Numbered from the stretch's first letter, positions 1 through 10,489 are shown. The stretch: DNA of 64,000 bases from Azospirillum sp. TSA2s (GCF_004923315.1 NZ_CP039645.1:601001-665000); one strand, 5' to 3'. Notes: generated from the letters alone by a model not told the origin. A program made the numbers and translations.

Positions 1-934
1 TCGCTTCGCGGAAATGGGTGAAGGGGTTCATCGGATCGATGTCGACATCGTGCTTGGACACGCCTTCCTTGCGGATCAGCGGCACGGTCAGGCGGTCGCC
101 GTGATGGGCGTAATCGAAGCCGAAGCGGCCCTTGACGCACAGGCGGTTCTGGTTCGACGGGCCGTCGCGGCCATCGACGGCGACGATCTTGTTGTCCTTG
201 ACCTTGTAGGTCAGCTGGCAACCGACGCCGCAATAGGGGCAGACCGAGTCGACCTCACGGTCGGGTGCGTTGGTGTAGACGCCCTGCTGGTCCACCAGGG
301 TGGCCGGCATCAGGGCGCCGGTCGGGCAGGCCTGCACGCACTCGCCGCAGGCGACGCAGGTGGACTGGCCCATCGGGTCGTCGAAGTCGAAGACGATCTT
401 TTCCAGATGCCCGCGCGCCGCCATGCCGATGACGTCGTTGACCTGAACCTCGCGGCAGGCGCGGACGCACAGGTTGCAATGGATGCAGGCGTCGAGCTGG
501 ACCGCCATCGCCGGATGCGACATGTCGTCGGTCTTGGTCGGCCGGTCCACGGTGGGGAAGCGGCTGCCGGCGATCTCGACCTTGTCGGTCCATTTCCAGA
601 AGGTGGAGTTGGGGTCGTGCGCGGTCTCCCGCTCCGGCTGGTCGGCCAGCAGCAGTTCGAAGACCAGCTTGCGCGACGCCTTGGCCCGCTCCGACGCGGT
701 GCGCACCGTCATGCCCGGCTTGGGCTTGCGGATGCAGGAGGCGGCGAGCACGCGCTCGCCCTCGATCTCCACCATGCAGGCGCGGCAGTTGCCGTCCGGG
801 CGGTAGCCCGGCTCCGGCCGGTGGCAGAGATGCGGGATCTCGGTGCCCAGACGGGTGGCGACCTGCCAGATCGTCTCGCCGTTGCGTGCCTCGACCTCGG
901 TGCCGTCCAGGGTGAAAGTGATGCCGTTGGACAT
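1..934 (-). CDS. fdhA: Formate dehydrogenase alpha subunit, N-terminal part (runs off left edge)
   Basis: The first 311 residues of the catalytic subunit of a cytoplasmic NAD-dependent molybdenum/tungsten formate dehydrogenase (formate to CO2) are present; the 3' part lies left of base 1. Visible in order: an N-terminal [2Fe-2S] ferredoxin-like domain with a CRACMVE cluster motif, a NuoG-type His-Cys stretch, two [4Fe-4S] motifs (CIHCNLCVRAC and CVACGECVQACP) and the start of the bis-MGD domain (CPYCGVGCQL, then LCVKGRFGFDY). The active-site Cys/Sec is beyond the edge. The ATG at 934 follows an AAGGAG ribosome site and lies 10 nt after the stop of the beta subunit, so the two are co-transcribed. 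The closest architecture I know is FDH1A of Methylorubrum extorquens. Confidence 0.93.
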   Translation of the reverse strand, partial: MSNGITFTLDGTEVEARNGETIWQVATRLGTEIPHLCHRPEPGYRPDGNCRACMVEIEGERVLAASCIRKPKPGMTVRTASERAKASRKLVFELLLADQPERETAHDPNSTFWKWTDKVEIAGSRFPTVDRPTKTDDMSHPAMAVQLDACIHCNLCVRACREVQVNDVIGMAARGHLEKIVFDFDDPMGQSTCVACGECVQACPTGALMPATLVDQQGVYTNAPDREVDSVCPYCGVGCQLTYKVKDNKIVAVDGRDGPSNQNRLCVKGRFGFDYAHHGDRLTVPLIRKEGVSKHDVDIDPMNPFTHFREA

Positions 935-944
935 GTCGGTCTCC

Positions 945-2720
945 TTACCCCTGTGACCCGGTTGCGCCCTGGGCCGTGCCCTGGCGCGACACGAAGTCCT
1001 CACGGAAATGTTTCATCACCAGCTTGATCGGATTCATCGCCGCCTGCCCCAGGCCACAGATCGAGGCATCGCCCATCACAGTGGCGAGCGCCGCCAGCAA
1101 TTCCTCGTCCCATTCCGGCTCGCTGATCAGGCGCACGGCCTTCTCGGTGCCGACCCGGCAGGGGGTGCACTGGCCGCAGCTCTCGTCCTCGAAGAATTTC
1201 AGCAGGTTGAGCGCCACGTCGCGCATGTTGTCCTTGTCGGACAGCACGACGACGGCGGCCGAGCCGATAAAGGAGCCGTGCGGTTCCAGAGTGCCGAAAT
1301 CGAGCGGGATGTTCGCCATCGACGCCGGCAGGATGCCGCCCGATGGGCCGCCGGGCAGATAGCCCTTCAGCGTGTGGCCGTCGGCCATGCCGCCGCAATA
1401 CTGCTCGATCAGTTCCAGCAGCGTGATGCCGGCCGGGGCCAGCTTGACCCCCGGCTCCTTCACCCGTCCGGAGACCGAGAAGGTGCGCAGTCCCTTGCGC
1501 CCGTTCGCTCCGTGGCTGGCGAACCAAGACCCGCCCTTCTCCAGGATCTCGCGGACCCAGAACACCGTCTCGATGTTGTTGATCAGGGTCGGGCGGCCGA
1601 ATAGGCCGACCACCGACGGGAAGGGCGGCTTGTGCCGGGGCAGGCCGCGCTTGCCCTCGATGCTTTCCAGCATCGCCGATTCCTCGCCGCAGATATAGGC
1701 GCCGGCGCCGCGCCGCAGATGGATGCGGGTATGGCGGGCCAGACCGGCGGCCTCGACCTTCGGGATCTCGCGCAGCAGGATTTCCCGGCATTGCGGGTAT
1801 TCGTCGCGCAGATAGATGTAGACGTCCGTCGCCTCGACCGTCCAGGCGCCGATCAGCATCCCTTCCAGGAAGCGGTGCGGGTCGCGCTCCAGATGGAAGC
1901 GGTCCTTGAAGGTGCCGGGCTCGCCCTCGTCGCCGTTGATCGCCATCATGCGCGGCCCCGGCTCCGCCCGGACATAGCGCCATTTCAGGCCGGTGGGGAA
2001 GCCGGCGCCGCCCAGGCCGCGAATGCTGGAATCCTCCAGCATCTTCAGCACGGCATCGACGTCGCGCGCGCCGTCCAGGCATTCGGCCAGCATCTTGTAG
2101 CCGCCGCCGCGGATATACTCGTCGAAGCCCAGATAGTTGGGGATGTCGGGGTGGGTATGGCCGTGGGCGACGGCGTCGAGCACGCTTTCGACCGTCGCGT
2201 TCTCGTGCGGGGCATGGCCGATCGCCACGACGGGCGCGTTGTTGCAGCCGCCCATGCAGGGCGCGCGGACGACGCGGACCTCGCTCTCGTCGACGCCGGC
2301 CTTCAGCGCCTCGTGAAGCTGCTCAGCCCCCGCGAGCGCACAGCTCAGCGAGTCGCAGACGCGGATGGTGAGCTTCGGCGGTGCAGGCTCGCCGTCCATC
2401 ACGATGTCGAAATGGGCGTAGAAGGACGCCACCTCGAACACCTCGACCAGCGCCAGCCGCATCTCCTTCGCCAAGGCGGCGAGGTGACGGGCATGCAGGC
2501 AGCCGTAATGGTCCTGCAGCAGGTGGAGATGTTCGATCAGCAGGTCGGCCTGACGGGAGCGGTCGCCCAGAAGCGCCCGCACCTCCTCCAAACTGACGGG
2601 ATCGACCTGACGTCCCTTCTGCTGGTCGCGCGTCTTGCGACGGCCGGAGCCGGGATGGATGCTGCGGGCAGGAACGCCGCCGGGCGGCGTCGCGCTGATG
2701 ATCGGTGGGAATGCGGTCAC
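945..2720 (-). CDS. fdhB: Formate dehydrogenase fused gamma-beta subunit (NuoE-NuoF fusion)
   Basis: This diaphorase subunit passes electrons from formate oxidation to NAD+. The N-terminal thioredoxin-like NuoE domain has the [2Fe-2S] cysteines CDSLSC and CMGGC. The NuoF domain has the FMN/NAD site (RGLGGAGFPTG and GAYICGEES) and the C-terminal [4Fe-4S] motif SCGQCTPCR plus SICGLG. A single polypeptide of this kind, instead of separate FdsG and FdsB, is typical of M. extorquens FDH1B (about 570 residues). An ATG at 2813 would give 622 residues with an N-terminus unlike the family. I prefer the GTG at 2720 (591 residues), because family-like sequence (RSIHPGSGR, KGRQVDP) begins soon after it. 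The start remains uncertain. Confidence 0.9.
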   Translation of the reverse strand: MTAFPPIISATPPGGVPARSIHPGSGRRKTRDQQKGRQVDPVSLEEVRALLGDRSRQADLLIEHLHLLQDHYGCLHARHLAALAKEMRLALVEVFEVASFYAHFDIVMDGEPAPPKLTIRVCDSLSCALAGAEQLHEALKAGVDESEVRVVRAPCMGGCNNAPVVAIGHAPHENATVESVLDAVAHGHTHPDIPNYLGFDEYIRGGGYKMLAECLDGARDVDAVLKMLEDSSIRGLGGAGFPTGLKWRYVRAEPGPRMMAINGDEGEPGTFKDRFHLERDPHRFLEGMLIGAWTVEATDVYIYLRDEYPQCREILLREIPKVEAAGLARHTRIHLRRGAGAYICGEESAMLESIEGKRGLPRHKPPFPSVVGLFGRPTLINNIETVFWVREILEKGGSWFASHGANGRKGLRTFSVSGRVKEPGVKLAPAGITLLELIEQYCGGMADGHTLKGYLPGGPSGGILPASMANIPLDFGTLEPHGSFIGSAAVVVLSDKDNMRDVALNLLKFFEDESCGQCTPCRVGTEKAVRLISEPEWDEELLAALATVMGDASICGLGQAAMNPIKLVMKHFREDFVSRQGTAQGATGSQG

Positions 2721-2785
2721 GGCGGTTCTGGCCTCTGCTGGATGGTCCGCGCTTCTGGTTGTCGCGATCCCAAGTTCCTGGTGTC

Positions 2786-2795
2786 TCGTATACCA
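2786..2795. promoter_or_regulatory. Candidate GntR-type operator upstream of formate dehydrogenase
   Basis: A 10-bp near-palindrome TCGTATACCA with a GTATAC core lies in the 114-nt gap between cbbZ and fdhB. It fits the TNGTNNACNA pattern of FadR/FCD-type GntR regulators and sits inside the wider inverted pair CTGGT-N9-ACCAG (2778-2796). This suggests that fdhBA can be controlled separately from the cbb genes. It is pattern-based only. Confidence 0.35.
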
Positions 2796-2834
2796 GATGC
2801 CACGATAACGCATCTGCTGCTGAATGTCAGCATT

Positions 2835-3560
2835 CTAAATCATGTCCAGCAGCGACCGGATGGGAAAGTCGGAGAGGGGGGCGGGACGATTGCGGCGGAC
2901 GGCTTCCAGCGCGTCCGGAAGGTCGGTGAAATGGTGGATCAAGCGGTCGGCGGGAAGATCGGCCGGATTGCCGTGGGCATAACCATAGGAAACGAGAATG
3001 GAGGCAACCCCGGCGGCGTGGGCAGCGGCCACGTCGTTCGGGCCGTCTCCCACCATCACAGCGGCAGAAGTCGGGGCACCCAGCGCAGCCAGCACCGCCA
3101 GCAGAGGTTCCGGGGCCGGTTTGCGCTGGGGCAGGCTGTCGCCGCCGACAATGGCGCCGAAGATGGGCAGAAGCCCAAGTTCGCCCAGCAGGCTGCGGGC
3201 GATGGCATGGGGCTTGTTGGTGCACAGGCCGATGGGGTGGCCGGCATCGGCCAGCCGCGCCAGCGTCTGCGGTACTCCGGGATAGACGCTGTCCGGATCA
3301 GCGGGAAGTGCGGCGTAGAGGTCGAGAAAACGGGCCAGGGCCGGACCAACCTCCTCCACCGGCAGCGCCCGGCCGGTGGAGGCGAAGCCGCGCTCCACCA
3401 GCAGCCGGGGACCGTCGCCGATGAGGCTGCGCAGCATCTCCCCAGTCACCGCCGGCCGGTCCCATTCGGCAAGCAGACGGTTGAGGGCATGGCCCAGATG
3501 CGGCGCGCTGTCGATCAGCGTGCCATCGAGGTCGAAAATCACGGGTGCAGGCTTGCTCAA
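2835..3560 (-). CDS. cbbZ: Phosphoglycolate phosphatase (HAD family)
   Basis: This enzyme dephosphorylates 2-phosphoglycolate, the product of RuBisCO oxygenation. The protein has 241 residues, usual for CbbZ/Gph. The HAD motif I is FDLDGTLIDS near residue 10, motif II includes LCTNKP, and motif III/IV is VMVGDGPNDVAAA. No ATG fits the N-terminus. A TTG at 3560 is preceded by GGAGGGAG and falls 11 nt after the cbbA stop, so I chose it; a GTG at 3542 is the alternative but would cut close to motif I. It is the last Calvin-cycle gene before the formate dehydrogenase genes. Confidence 0.9.
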   Translation of the reverse strand: MSKPAPVIFDLDGTLIDSAPHLGHALNRLLAEWDRPAVTGEMLRSLIGDGPRLLVERGFASTGRALPVEEVGPALARFLDLYAALPADPDSVYPGVPQTLARLADAGHPIGLCTNKPHAIARSLLGELGLLPIFGAIVGGDSLPQRKPAPEPLLAVLAALGAPTSAAVMVGDGPNDVAAAHAAGVASILVSYGYAHGNPADLPADRLIHHFTDLPDALEAVRRNRPAPLSDFPIRSLLDMI

Positions 3561-3571
3561 CGCTCCCTCCG

Positions 3572-4663
3572 TCAGCCGGAGGCCATCAACGCCGGGGATC
3601 GCCGGTCCATCGCCGCAAACTCCAATGCCGCGGCGCGCGCGGCCATGCGTTCCAGCGGCAGGGGCACGATCCGCTCCGCCTGCCCGGCGGTCCCGAAGGC
3701 CTCGAACCGCTCGCGGCAGAGGGCGCGGGCGGCCTTGGTCGCTTCGGCCAGGAACTTGCGCGGGTCGAACTCCTCGGGCCGCGTCATCATTGCGCGGCGC
3801 AGGCTGCCGCTCATGGCGAGGCGGATATCGGTGTCGATGTTGACCTTGCGCACGCCGTTGCGGATGCCTTCGCGGATTTCCTCGACCGGGACGCCGTAGG
3901 TTTCGCGGATGCTGCCGCCATGGGCGCGGATGATCTCCAGCCACTCCTGCGGCACGCTGGAGGATCCGTGCATCACCAGATGGGTGTCGGGGATGCGGTC
4001 GTGGATGGCGCGGATGCGGTCGATGGCCAGCACCTCGCCATCCGGGCGGCGGCTGAACTTGTAGGCACCGTGGCTGGTGCCGATGGCGATGGCGAGCGCA
4101 TCCACCCCCGTCTGCGCCACGAAGTCCGCGGCCTGCTCCGGGTCGGTCAGCAGCTGGTCGCGCGACAGCGTGCCGACGGCGCCGGAGCCGTCCTCCTCCC
4201 CCGCCCTGCCGGTCTCCAGCGAGCCGAGGCAGCCCAGCTCGCCCTCCACCGAGACGCCGACCGCGTGCGCCTGCTCCACCACCTGCCGGGTGACGCGGAT
4301 GTTGTAGTCGTAGCTTGCCGGCGTCTTCATGTCGTCCAGCAATGAACCGTCCATCATCACGCTGGTGAAGCCGGAGCGGATCGCCTGCTGGCAGACGGCC
4401 GGGCTGGCGCCATGGTCCTGGTGTAGGCAGATGGGGATGTGCGGCCACATCTCGACCGCCGCCTGCACCATATGGCGCAGGAACGGCTCGCCGGCATATT
4501 TGCGCGCGCCGGCGGACGCCTGCAGGATCACCGGGCTGGCGCACTCGTCCGCCGCCTGCATGATCGCCTGGATCTGTTCCATGTTGTTGATGTTGAAGGC
4601 CGGCACGCCATAGACATGCTCGGCCGCGTGGTCGAGGAGCTGTCGAAGGGAGATCAGGGCCAT
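3572..4663 (-). CDS. cbbA: Fructose-bisphosphate aldolase, class II
   Basis: This zinc-dependent aldolase condenses dihydroxyacetone phosphate with glyceraldehyde 3-phosphate or erythrose 4-phosphate in the Calvin cycle. The 363-residue protein starts [10 protein letters not shown] and continues [11 protein letters not shown], as in CbbA proteins. Class II metal-site segments are seen in LHQDHGAS and MHGSSSVP, and IDTDIRLA is a typical late motif. The ATG at 4663 begins the conserved N-terminus; longer in-frame extensions upstream overlap cbbT and are non-homologous. It lies 17 nt after cbbT and 11 nt before cbbZ. Confidence 0.95.
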   Translation of the reverse strand: MALISLRQLLDHAAEHVYGVPAFNINNMEQIQAIMQAADECASPVILQASAGARKYAGEPFLRHMVQAAVEMWPHIPICLHQDHGASPAVCQQAIRSGFTSVMMDGSLLDDMKTPASYDYNIRVTRQVVEQAHAVGVSVEGELGCLGSLETGRAGEEDGSGAVGTLSRDQLLTDPEQAADFVAQTGVDALAIAIGTSHGAYKFSRRPDGEVLAIDRIRAIHDRIPDTHLVMHGSSSVPQEWLEIIRAHGGSIRETYGVPVEEIREGIRNGVRKVNIDTDIRLAMSGSLRRAMMTRPEEFDPRKFLAEATKAARALCRERFEAFGTAGQAERIVPLPLERMAARAAALEFAAMDRRSPALMASG

Positions 4664-4680
4664 CGCGGGAGGTCTCCGAT

Positions 4681-6747
4681 TCAAGATTGGGGGGAGCAGA
4701 GGCATTGGGCGCATTCCGCCACCGCATCCGCAGTGATGCCGAAATGGCGGTAGAGGTCGCCGGCGGGGGCGGATTCGCCGTAGCGGTCGAGGCCGACCAC
4801 GTCGCCGTCCAGCCCGACAAAGGCGCGCCACAGCCCCGTCGCCCCGGCCTCCACCGCCAGCCGGGGAACACCGGCCGGCAGCACGCTGCTGCGCCATGCC
4901 CGATCCTGCCGCTCGAAGACCTCGCAGCAGGGCATGGAGACGACCTGGGCGGCGATGCCCCGACCGGCGAGCAGGCGACGCGCCTCCATCACGATGGGCA
5001 CCTCCGATCCGGTGGCGATCAGAACGACATCGGGCCGTCCGTCATCGGCCAGCACATAGCCGCCGCGGGCCGCATCACGGGTCCGGGCCATGCCGGATTG
5101 AGCCGGCAGGGTCTGGCGTGACAGCAGCAGGGCGGTCGGGCCGTCCGCCCGCTCGACCGCCGCCCGCCAGGCGATAGCGGTCTCCAAAGCGTCGCAGGGG
5201 CGCCAAACGTCGAGGTTCGGCATCAGACGCAGGCTGGCGGCATGCTCGACCGGCTGGTGGGTGGGGCCGTCCTCGCCCAGACCGATGCTGTCATGGGTGA
5301 AGACGTGGACCACGCGCAGCCCCATCAGCGCCGACAGGCGCAAGCCGTTGCGGGCATAGTCGGAGAAGACCAGGAAGGTGCCGCCGAAGGGAATGACGCC
5401 GCCATGCAGCGCCATGCCGTTCATCACCGCGGCCATGCCGAATTCCCGCACGCCGTAATGGAGGTGACGCCCGGCGTTGCCCGGCCAGTCGGTGAGGGTG
5501 GAGCCGGTCAGATCCGCCGATCCGCCCAGCAGTTCGGGCAGCAGGCCGGCCAGCACCTGGATGGCCTGCTGGGACGCCTTGCGCGTCGCCATCGGCTCCG
5601 CCCGCTCCGCAACCGCAGCGATCCAAGCATCGGCCGCTCCGGCGAATCCCTCCGGCAGCTCGCCGCGCATGCGCCGTAGGAATTCGGCCGCCATCTGCGG
5701 GTGGGTGTCGGCATAGGCGTCGAAGCGGGCCTGCCAATCGGCCTGCGCCGCGGCACCGCGCCGCCGGGCGTCCCAGCCGGCACGTACCTCGTCCGGCAGT
5801 TCGAAGGGCGGAAAGGTCCAGCCAAGCGCGGCCCTGGTTGCCGCGACCTCTCCGGCGCCGAGCGGTGCGCCATGCACATCGGCCGACCCGGCACGGGTGG
5901 GGGAGCCGTGGCCGATCACCGTCCGGCAACAGACCAATGTCGGCTTGCCGCAGGAAGTCAGCGCCTCGTCGATGACGGCGTCGAGTGCGTTGGGATCGTG
6001 ACCGTCGACCTCGCGGATCACGCGCCAGCCATAGGCCTCGAACCGCCGCGGCGTGTCGTCGGCGAACCAGCCGGTGACGGGGCCGTCGATGGAAATACCG
6101 TTGTCGTCATAGAAGACCACCAGCTTTTCCAGCCCCAGCGTGCCGGCCAGCGAGCAGGCCTCGTGGCTGATCCCCTCCATCAGGCAGCCGTCGCCGACGA
6201 AGCAGAAGGTCCGGTGGTCGACGATGCGGTGCCCCGGCCGGTTGAACTCCGCCCCCAGCAGCCGTTCGGTCAAGGCCATGCCGACGGCGTTCGCAAGGCC
6301 CTGCCCCAGCGGCCCGGTGGTCGTCTCCACCCCAGGCGTCACGCCATATTCTGGATGGCCCGGCGTGCGCGAGCTGAGTTGCCGGAACCGCCGCAGCTCC
6401 TCCATCGGCAGATCGTAGCCGGTCAGGTGAAGCAGCGCGTAGAGCAGCATGGAGCCGTGCCCGTTCGACAGCACGAAACGATCGCGGTCGGGCCAGCGCG
6501 GGTCGGCCGGATTGTGACGCAGATGACGCCGCCACAGCGCCTCGGCAATGTCGGCCATGCCCATCGGCATGCCGGGATGGCCGGAGTTCGCAGCCTCCAC
6601 CGCGTCGATGGCGAGCATGCGCAGCGCGTTCGCCAGCATACGGCGGCCGGAGCCGTTGTCTGGACTCTCATCGGGAATATCGGCTGGCGGCATGGCAAGC
6701 CGGTCCTGTTCGCGGACCTCTTGGGCCGCGGTCATCGACGCAGTCAT
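4681..6747 (-). CDS. cbbT: Transketolase
   Basis: This thiamine-diphosphate enzyme transfers two-carbon units among sugar phosphates to regenerate pentose phosphates. The 688-residue length fits bacterial transketolases. The N-terminal domain has [18 protein letters not shown] and [14 protein letters not shown]. The TPP-binding motif runs from [13 protein letters not shown] to DDNGIS, the second domain has [15 protein letters not shown], and the C-terminal domain follows. The ATG at 6747 has a GGGGAGG ribosome site 8 nt upstream; an ATG four codons later is also possible. It lies in the cbb operon between cbbP and cbbA. Confidence 0.96.
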   Translation of the reverse strand: MTASMTAAQEVREQDRLAMPPADIPDESPDNGSGRRMLANALRMLAIDAVEAANSGHPGMPMGMADIAEALWRRHLRHNPADPRWPDRDRFVLSNGHGSMLLYALLHLTGYDLPMEELRRFRQLSSRTPGHPEYGVTPGVETTTGPLGQGLANAVGMALTERLLGAEFNRPGHRIVDHRTFCFVGDGCLMEGISHEACSLAGTLGLEKLVVFYDDNGISIDGPVTGWFADDTPRRFEAYGWRVIREVDGHDPNALDAVIDEALTSCGKPTLVCCRTVIGHGSPTRAGSADVHGAPLGAGEVAATRAALGWTFPPFELPDEVRAGWDARRRGAAAQADWQARFDAYADTHPQMAAEFLRRMRGELPEGFAGAADAWIAAVAERAEPMATRKASQQAIQVLAGLLPELLGGSADLTGSTLTDWPGNAGRHLHYGVREFGMAAVMNGMALHGGVIPFGGTFLVFSDYARNGLRLSALMGLRVVHVFTHDSIGLGEDGPTHQPVEHAASLRLMPNLDVWRPCDALETAIAWRAAVERADGPTALLLSRQTLPAQSGMARTRDAARGGYVLADDGRPDVVLIATGSEVPIVMEARRLLAGRGIAAQVVSMPCCEVFERQDRAWRSSVLPAGVPRLAVEAGATGLWRAFVGLDGDVVGLDRYGESAPAGDLYRHFGITADAVAECAQCLCSPQS

Positions 6748-6785
6748 GGCTGGTGTCCTCCCCGGTATCGGCTTTCCGGCGCCCT

Positions 6786-7661
6786 TCAGAACGCCTTCTT
6801 CTTGCGGTCGGCGAGTTGCCAGATCATCGGCGTGAAAATGAGCTGCATCGCCAGCGCCATCTTGTCGCCCGGACAGACGATGGTGTTGGGCCGGGTCATG
6901 AAGCTGTCCTTCAGCATCGACAGCAGATAGGGGAAGTCGATGCCCTTCGGCCGGGTGAAGCGGATGACCAGCATGCTCTCGTCCGACGTCGGGATGTCGC
7001 GGGCGATGAAGGGATTGCTGGTATCCACCGTGGGAACACGCTGGAAATTCACGTCAGTGCAGCTGAATTGCGGGCAGATGTATTTCACGTAGTCGGGCAT
7101 GCGCCGCAGGATGGTGTCGACGATGGCTTCTTCCGAATAGCCCCGCATGTTGCGGTCGCGGTGGATCTTCTGGATCCATTCGAGGTTGACGATGGGAACC
7201 ACGCCGATCTTCAGGTCGGCGTGACGGGCGAGGTCGACGCGGTCGGTGCGAACGCAGCCGTGCAAGCCCTCGTAGAACAACAGATCGGTGCCCGGTTCGA
7301 TCTCCTCCCATGGCGTGAAGGTGCCGGGCTCCTGGCCATAGGGTTCGGCCTCCTTCTCGTCATGCAGGTACTTGCGGAACCGACCACCACCGGTCTCGCC
7401 ATAGCTGCGGAACAGGTCGTCCAACTCCTCGAACAGGTTGGCGTCGGGTCCGAAATGGCTGAAGGTGGAATGGGGCTCCTCCTGCGCCTCGGCGACCTTG
7501 GCGCGCATCTCCCGCCGGTCGTAGCGGTGGAAGCTGTCGCCCTCGACGATGGCGGCGGACACACCCTCCCGGCGGAAGATCTGCTGGAAGGTGCGGGTGA
7601 CGGTGGTGGTCCCGGCGCCGGAGGAGCCGGTGACGACGATGATCGGATGACGGGCCGACAT
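6786..7661 (-). CDS. cbbP: Phosphoribulokinase
   Basis: This enzyme phosphorylates ribulose 5-phosphate to ribulose 1,5-bisphosphate, the RuBisCO substrate, and is specific to the Calvin cycle. The 291-residue length matches the proteobacterial (class I) enzyme. The P-loop [14 protein letters not shown] is near the N-terminus, followed by the substrate region [10 protein letters not shown] and the Walker B-like segment LLFYEGLHG. The ATG at 7661 starts [10 protein letters not shown]; an in-frame ATG six codons upstream overlaps the end of cbbF. It lies 14 nt downstream of cbbF. Confidence 0.97.
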   Translation of the reverse strand: MSARHPIIVVTGSSGAGTTTVTRTFQQIFRREGVSAAIVEGDSFHRYDRREMRAKVAEAQEEPHSTFSHFGPDANLFEELDDLFRSYGETGGGRFRKYLHDEKEAEPYGQEPGTFTPWEEIEPGTDLLFYEGLHGCVRTDRVDLARHADLKIGVVPIVNLEWIQKIHRDRNMRGYSEEAIVDTILRRMPDYVKYICPQFSCTDVNFQRVPTVDTSNPFIARDIPTSDESMLVIRFTRPKGIDFPYLLSMLKDSFMTRPNTIVCPGDKMALAMQLIFTPMIWQLADRKKKAF

Positions 7662-7675
7662 GGTGTGTTCCTCCC

Positions 7676-8788
7676 TCAACCAAGTGCCGCGGACTCAGGC
7701 GCCAGGAACAGCGACCGGCTGCCGAACAGCGGCGCATGGAAGGACAGTTCCTCCCCCCGGTCGTAGGCGGCGTGATAGGCGACCAGCCGCTCCACCTCCG
7801 CCTTCGACCCCAGGATCACCGGCACGCGCTGGTGCAGGGCCATCGGCTTGATGTCGAGGATGCGCTGCCGTCCGGTGCTGGCCGCCCCGCCCGCCTGTTC
7901 CACCAGCATGGCAATGGGGTTCGCCTCGTAGAGAAGCCGCAGCCGTCCCGGCTTGTGGGTGGGACGGGCATCGCGCGGATAGAGGAAGACGCCGCCGCGG
8001 ATCAGGATGCGGTAGACCTCCGCCACCAGCGACGCGATCCAGCGCATGTTGAAATCCGCCTCGCGCGGGCCGGAGCTGCCCTTGATGCATTCCTCGACAT
8101 ATTGGCGCACCGGCGGTTCCCAGAAGCGGGCGTTGGAGCTGTTGATGGCAAATTCGCAGACATTGTCGGGAATGCGCATGTTCGGATGGGTCAGGGTGTA
8201 GGCGCCGATCTCGCGGTCCAGCGTAAAGCCGTGCACGCCTTCGCCGAAGGTGGCGATGATCATGTCGGCCGGACCGTAGAGGGCGAAACCCGCCGCCACC
8301 TGCTGGGTGCCGGGCTGGAGGAAATGCTCCACCTCCGGCTCCTCCACGCCGTCGGGCGCCTTGAGGATGGAGAAGATTGTGCCAACCGTCAGGTTGACGT
8401 CCACATTCGACGAACCGTCCAGCGGGTCGAAGGCCAGCAGATAGCGGCCGCGCGGGTATTCCCGGGGGATGCGGTAGGGCTCCTCCATCTCCTCCGACGC
8501 CATGCCGCAGAGCTTGCCGCCATATTCGCAGGTGCGCAGCATGATCTCGTTGGCGATCAGGTCCAGCGGCTTCTGCGTCTCGCCATGGACGTTGACGCCG
8601 GGTTCCGGAGCCGGGGCGGCAGGCTGGCCAGCGGCAGGCTGCAGCGACCCGCGGGCGGCGGCGCTGGCGATGAACTTGCACGCGGTCTGCACATCGTTGA
8701 GCAGGGCGGTCAGGTCGGTGTCGGCCCCGCCGCGGCGGCGCTGGTCCTCGATGATGAATTTGCTGAAGGTCGTGTGACGGTGCGGCAT
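7676..8788 (-). CDS. cbbF: Fructose-1,6-bisphosphatase, class I
   Basis: This enzyme hydrolyses fructose 1,6-bisphosphate (and probably sedoheptulose 1,7-bisphosphate) in the regenerative phase of the Calvin cycle. The 370-residue protein carries the class I metal/phosphate motif FDPLDGSSNVDVNLTVGTIF and the C-terminal segment LYEANPIAMLVEQAGG. The ATG at 8788 follows AGAGGGGGA. It lies 46 nt after cbbX and immediately before cbbP, the usual cbbFP order. Confidence 0.96.
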   Translation of the reverse strand: MPHRHTTFSKFIIEDQRRRGGADTDLTALLNDVQTACKFIASAAARGSLQPAAGQPAAPAPEPGVNVHGETQKPLDLIANEIMLRTCEYGGKLCGMASEEMEEPYRIPREYPRGRYLLAFDPLDGSSNVDVNLTVGTIFSILKAPDGVEEPEVEHFLQPGTQQVAAGFALYGPADMIIATFGEGVHGFTLDREIGAYTLTHPNMRIPDNVCEFAINSSNARFWEPPVRQYVEECIKGSSGPREADFNMRWIASLVAEVYRILIRGGVFLYPRDARPTHKPGRLRLLYEANPIAMLVEQAGGAASTGRQRILDIKPMALHQRVPVILGSKAEVERLVAYHAAYDRGEELSFHAPLFGSRSLFLAPESAALG

Positions 8789-8834
8789 CGGTTCCCCCTC
8801 TCTCGGTGTTATGTGCGGCCGGCTTGTTGCCGGC

Positions 8835-9755
8835 CTATTGTGTGAAGACGCGGCTTTGGCGGATGTCCTCCTCGGCGATGGTCAGCAGGTCGGCGGCGCC
8901 GATGACGCTGCTGCGCGCCTCGAAGAGGCGGTTGGCCTGACGCAGGCGGGCGCGGTCGAGTGCGTTGCGGATGGAGCGGGCGTTGGCGAAGCGCGGCTGC
9001 GCCATCCGGCAGACGATGTAGTCGGCCATCGCCCGCTCAGCCTCCGGCGCGAAGCGGTACTGCATGCCGGCCGTCATCAGCCGGGCGATCTCCAGCAGCT
9101 CATCCGCTTCATAGTCGGGGAAATCGACATGGTGGGCGATGCGCGACGCCATGCCGGGGTTGGAGCGGAAGAAAATGTCCATCCGGTCCCGGTAGCCGGC
9201 GAGGATCACCACGAGGTCATCGCGGTTGTCCTCCATCACCTGGAGCAGGATTTCGATGGCTTCCTGGCCATAGTCGCGCTCGTTCTCCGGCCGGTAGAGG
9301 TAATAGGCCTCGTCGATGAACAGCACGCCGCCCATGGCGCGCTTCAGCACCTCCTTCGTCTTGGGTGCGGTGTGGCCGATATACTGGCCGACCAGATCGT
9401 CGCGGGTGACGCTGACCACATGATCGCGACGGATGTAACCCAGCCCATGAAGAAGCCCGGCCATCCGCCGCGCGACCGTGGTCTTGCCGGTGCCGGGATT
9501 GCCGGTGAAGCACATGTGCAGCGATGGCGGCTCCGCCCGAAGACCGATGCTGCGGCGGGCGCGTTCCACCAGCAGCAGGGCGGCGATCTCGCGGATGCGG
9601 GTCTTCACCGGCGTCAGCCCGACCAGCTCGCGGTCCATCCCCGCCAGCATCTCGCCGATGCCGGAGTCGCGGTAAAGCGCGTCGAGATCGACGGAGGGGG
9701 CATCGGCCGGGCGGTCACATGTCTCCAGATCGAGAAGGTCGGCTGCTTCGCTCAT
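8835..9755 (-). CDS. cbbX: Red-type RuBisCO activase (AAA+ ATPase)
   Basis: CbbX removes inhibitory sugar phosphates from red-type (form IC/ID) RuBisCO by threading the large-subunit C-terminus. The 306-residue AAA+ protein has Walker [12 protein letters not shown], Walker [11 protein letters not shown] and the pore-proximal segment [13 protein letters not shown], plus an arginine-finger region [10 protein letters not shown]. Its ATG at 9755 overlaps the cbbE stop (ATGA), so translation is coupled. Presence of cbbX and absence of cbbQ/cbbO in the operon agrees with a form IC RuBisCO. Confidence 0.96.
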   Translation of the reverse strand: MSEAADLLDLETCDRPADAPSVDLDALYRDSGIGEMLAGMDRELVGLTPVKTRIREIAALLLVERARRSIGLRAEPPSLHMCFTGNPGTGKTTVARRMAGLLHGLGYIRRDHVVSVTRDDLVGQYIGHTAPKTKEVLKRAMGGVLFIDEAYYLYRPENERDYGQEAIEILLQVMEDNRDDLVVILAGYRDRMDIFFRSNPGMASRIAHHVDFPDYEADELLEIARLMTAGMQYRFAPEAERAMADYIVCRMAQPRFANARSIRNALDRARLRQANRLFEARSSVIGAADLLTIAEEDIRQSRVFTQ

Positions 9756-10489
9756 GCCGCCCTCCATTCCGGTTCGGTCATCAGGGCGGCCCGCATGCGC
9801 CCTACCACGCCGCGATAGCCGCCGTCGGCGTCCGCCGCCCCGAAGATTGCCGAACCGGCAACGAAGACGTCGGCTCCGGCGGCGGCGACGGCGCGGATGT
9901 TGTCGGGCTTGATGCCGCCGTCCACCTCCAGCCGGATGTCGCGGCCGGTGCGCTCACGGTGGCGATCGATGCGGTGGCGAACCTCGGCGATCTTGTCGAA
10001 GGCGGAGGGGATAAAGGACTGGCCGCCAAAGCCGGGATTGACCGACATGACGACGATCAGGTCCAGCCGGTCCATCACATGGTCCAGATGCGCCAGAGGC
10101 GTGGCCGGGTTCAGCGCCAGCCCGGCACGGCAGCCCTGCTCGCGGATCAGCGCCAGAGTGCGGTCGGGGTGGTCGGACGCCTCCGGGTGGAAGCTGATGA
10201 TGTCGGCGCCGGCGTTGGCGAACAGCGGCACCAGCGCATCGACCGGGCGCACCATCAGGTGAACGTCGATGATTGCGCGGGTGCGGGGGCGGATCGCGGC
10301 GCAGACCAGCGGACCGATGGTCAGGTTGGGGACGTAGTGGTTGTCCATCACGTCGACATGGACGACCTCGCAGCCGGCCTCCACCACCCGCTCCACCTCC
10401 TCGCCCAACCGCGCGAAGTCGGCGGACAGGATCGAGGGGGCGAGAAGGTATCCATGTCCCAGCTCACGTTCCCCCGGTTCACGTTCCAT
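9752..10489 (-). CDS. cbbE: Ribulose-phosphate 3-epimerase
   Basis: This TIM-barrel enzyme interconverts xylulose 5-phosphate and ribulose 5-phosphate, feeding phosphoribulokinase. Motifs: [14 protein letters not shown] at the N-terminus, [19 protein letters not shown] with metal-binding His/Asp, [11 protein letters not shown] and [10 protein letters not shown]. The 245-residue form starting [10 protein letters not shown] at 10489 overlaps the cbbS stop by 11 nt; an ATG at 10507 is an alternative. Its end overlaps cbbX (ATGA). Confidence 0.95.
   Translation of the reverse strand: MEREPGERELGHGYLLAPSILSADFARLGEEVERVVEAGCEVVHVDVMDNHYVPNLTIGPLVCAAIRPRTRAIIDVHLMVRPVDALVPLFANAGADIISFHPEASDHPDRTLALIREQGCRAGLALNPATPLAHLDHVMDRLDLIVVMSVNPGFGGQSFIPSAFDKIAEVRHRIDRHRERTGRDIRLEVDGGIKPDNIRAVAAAGADVFVAGSAIFGAADADGGYRGVVGRMRAALMTEPEWRAA

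Noticed and set aside
1632-3899. A 755-codon plus-strand open frame
   Set aside because: Antisense to fdhB, cbbZ and cbbA, which have clear family motifs on the other strand.
2835-4871. One 678-codon minus-strand frame covering cbbA and cbbZ
   Set aside because: Only the last 241 codons are CbbZ. The upstream part is an out-of-frame reading of cbbA, so it is not a fusion protein.
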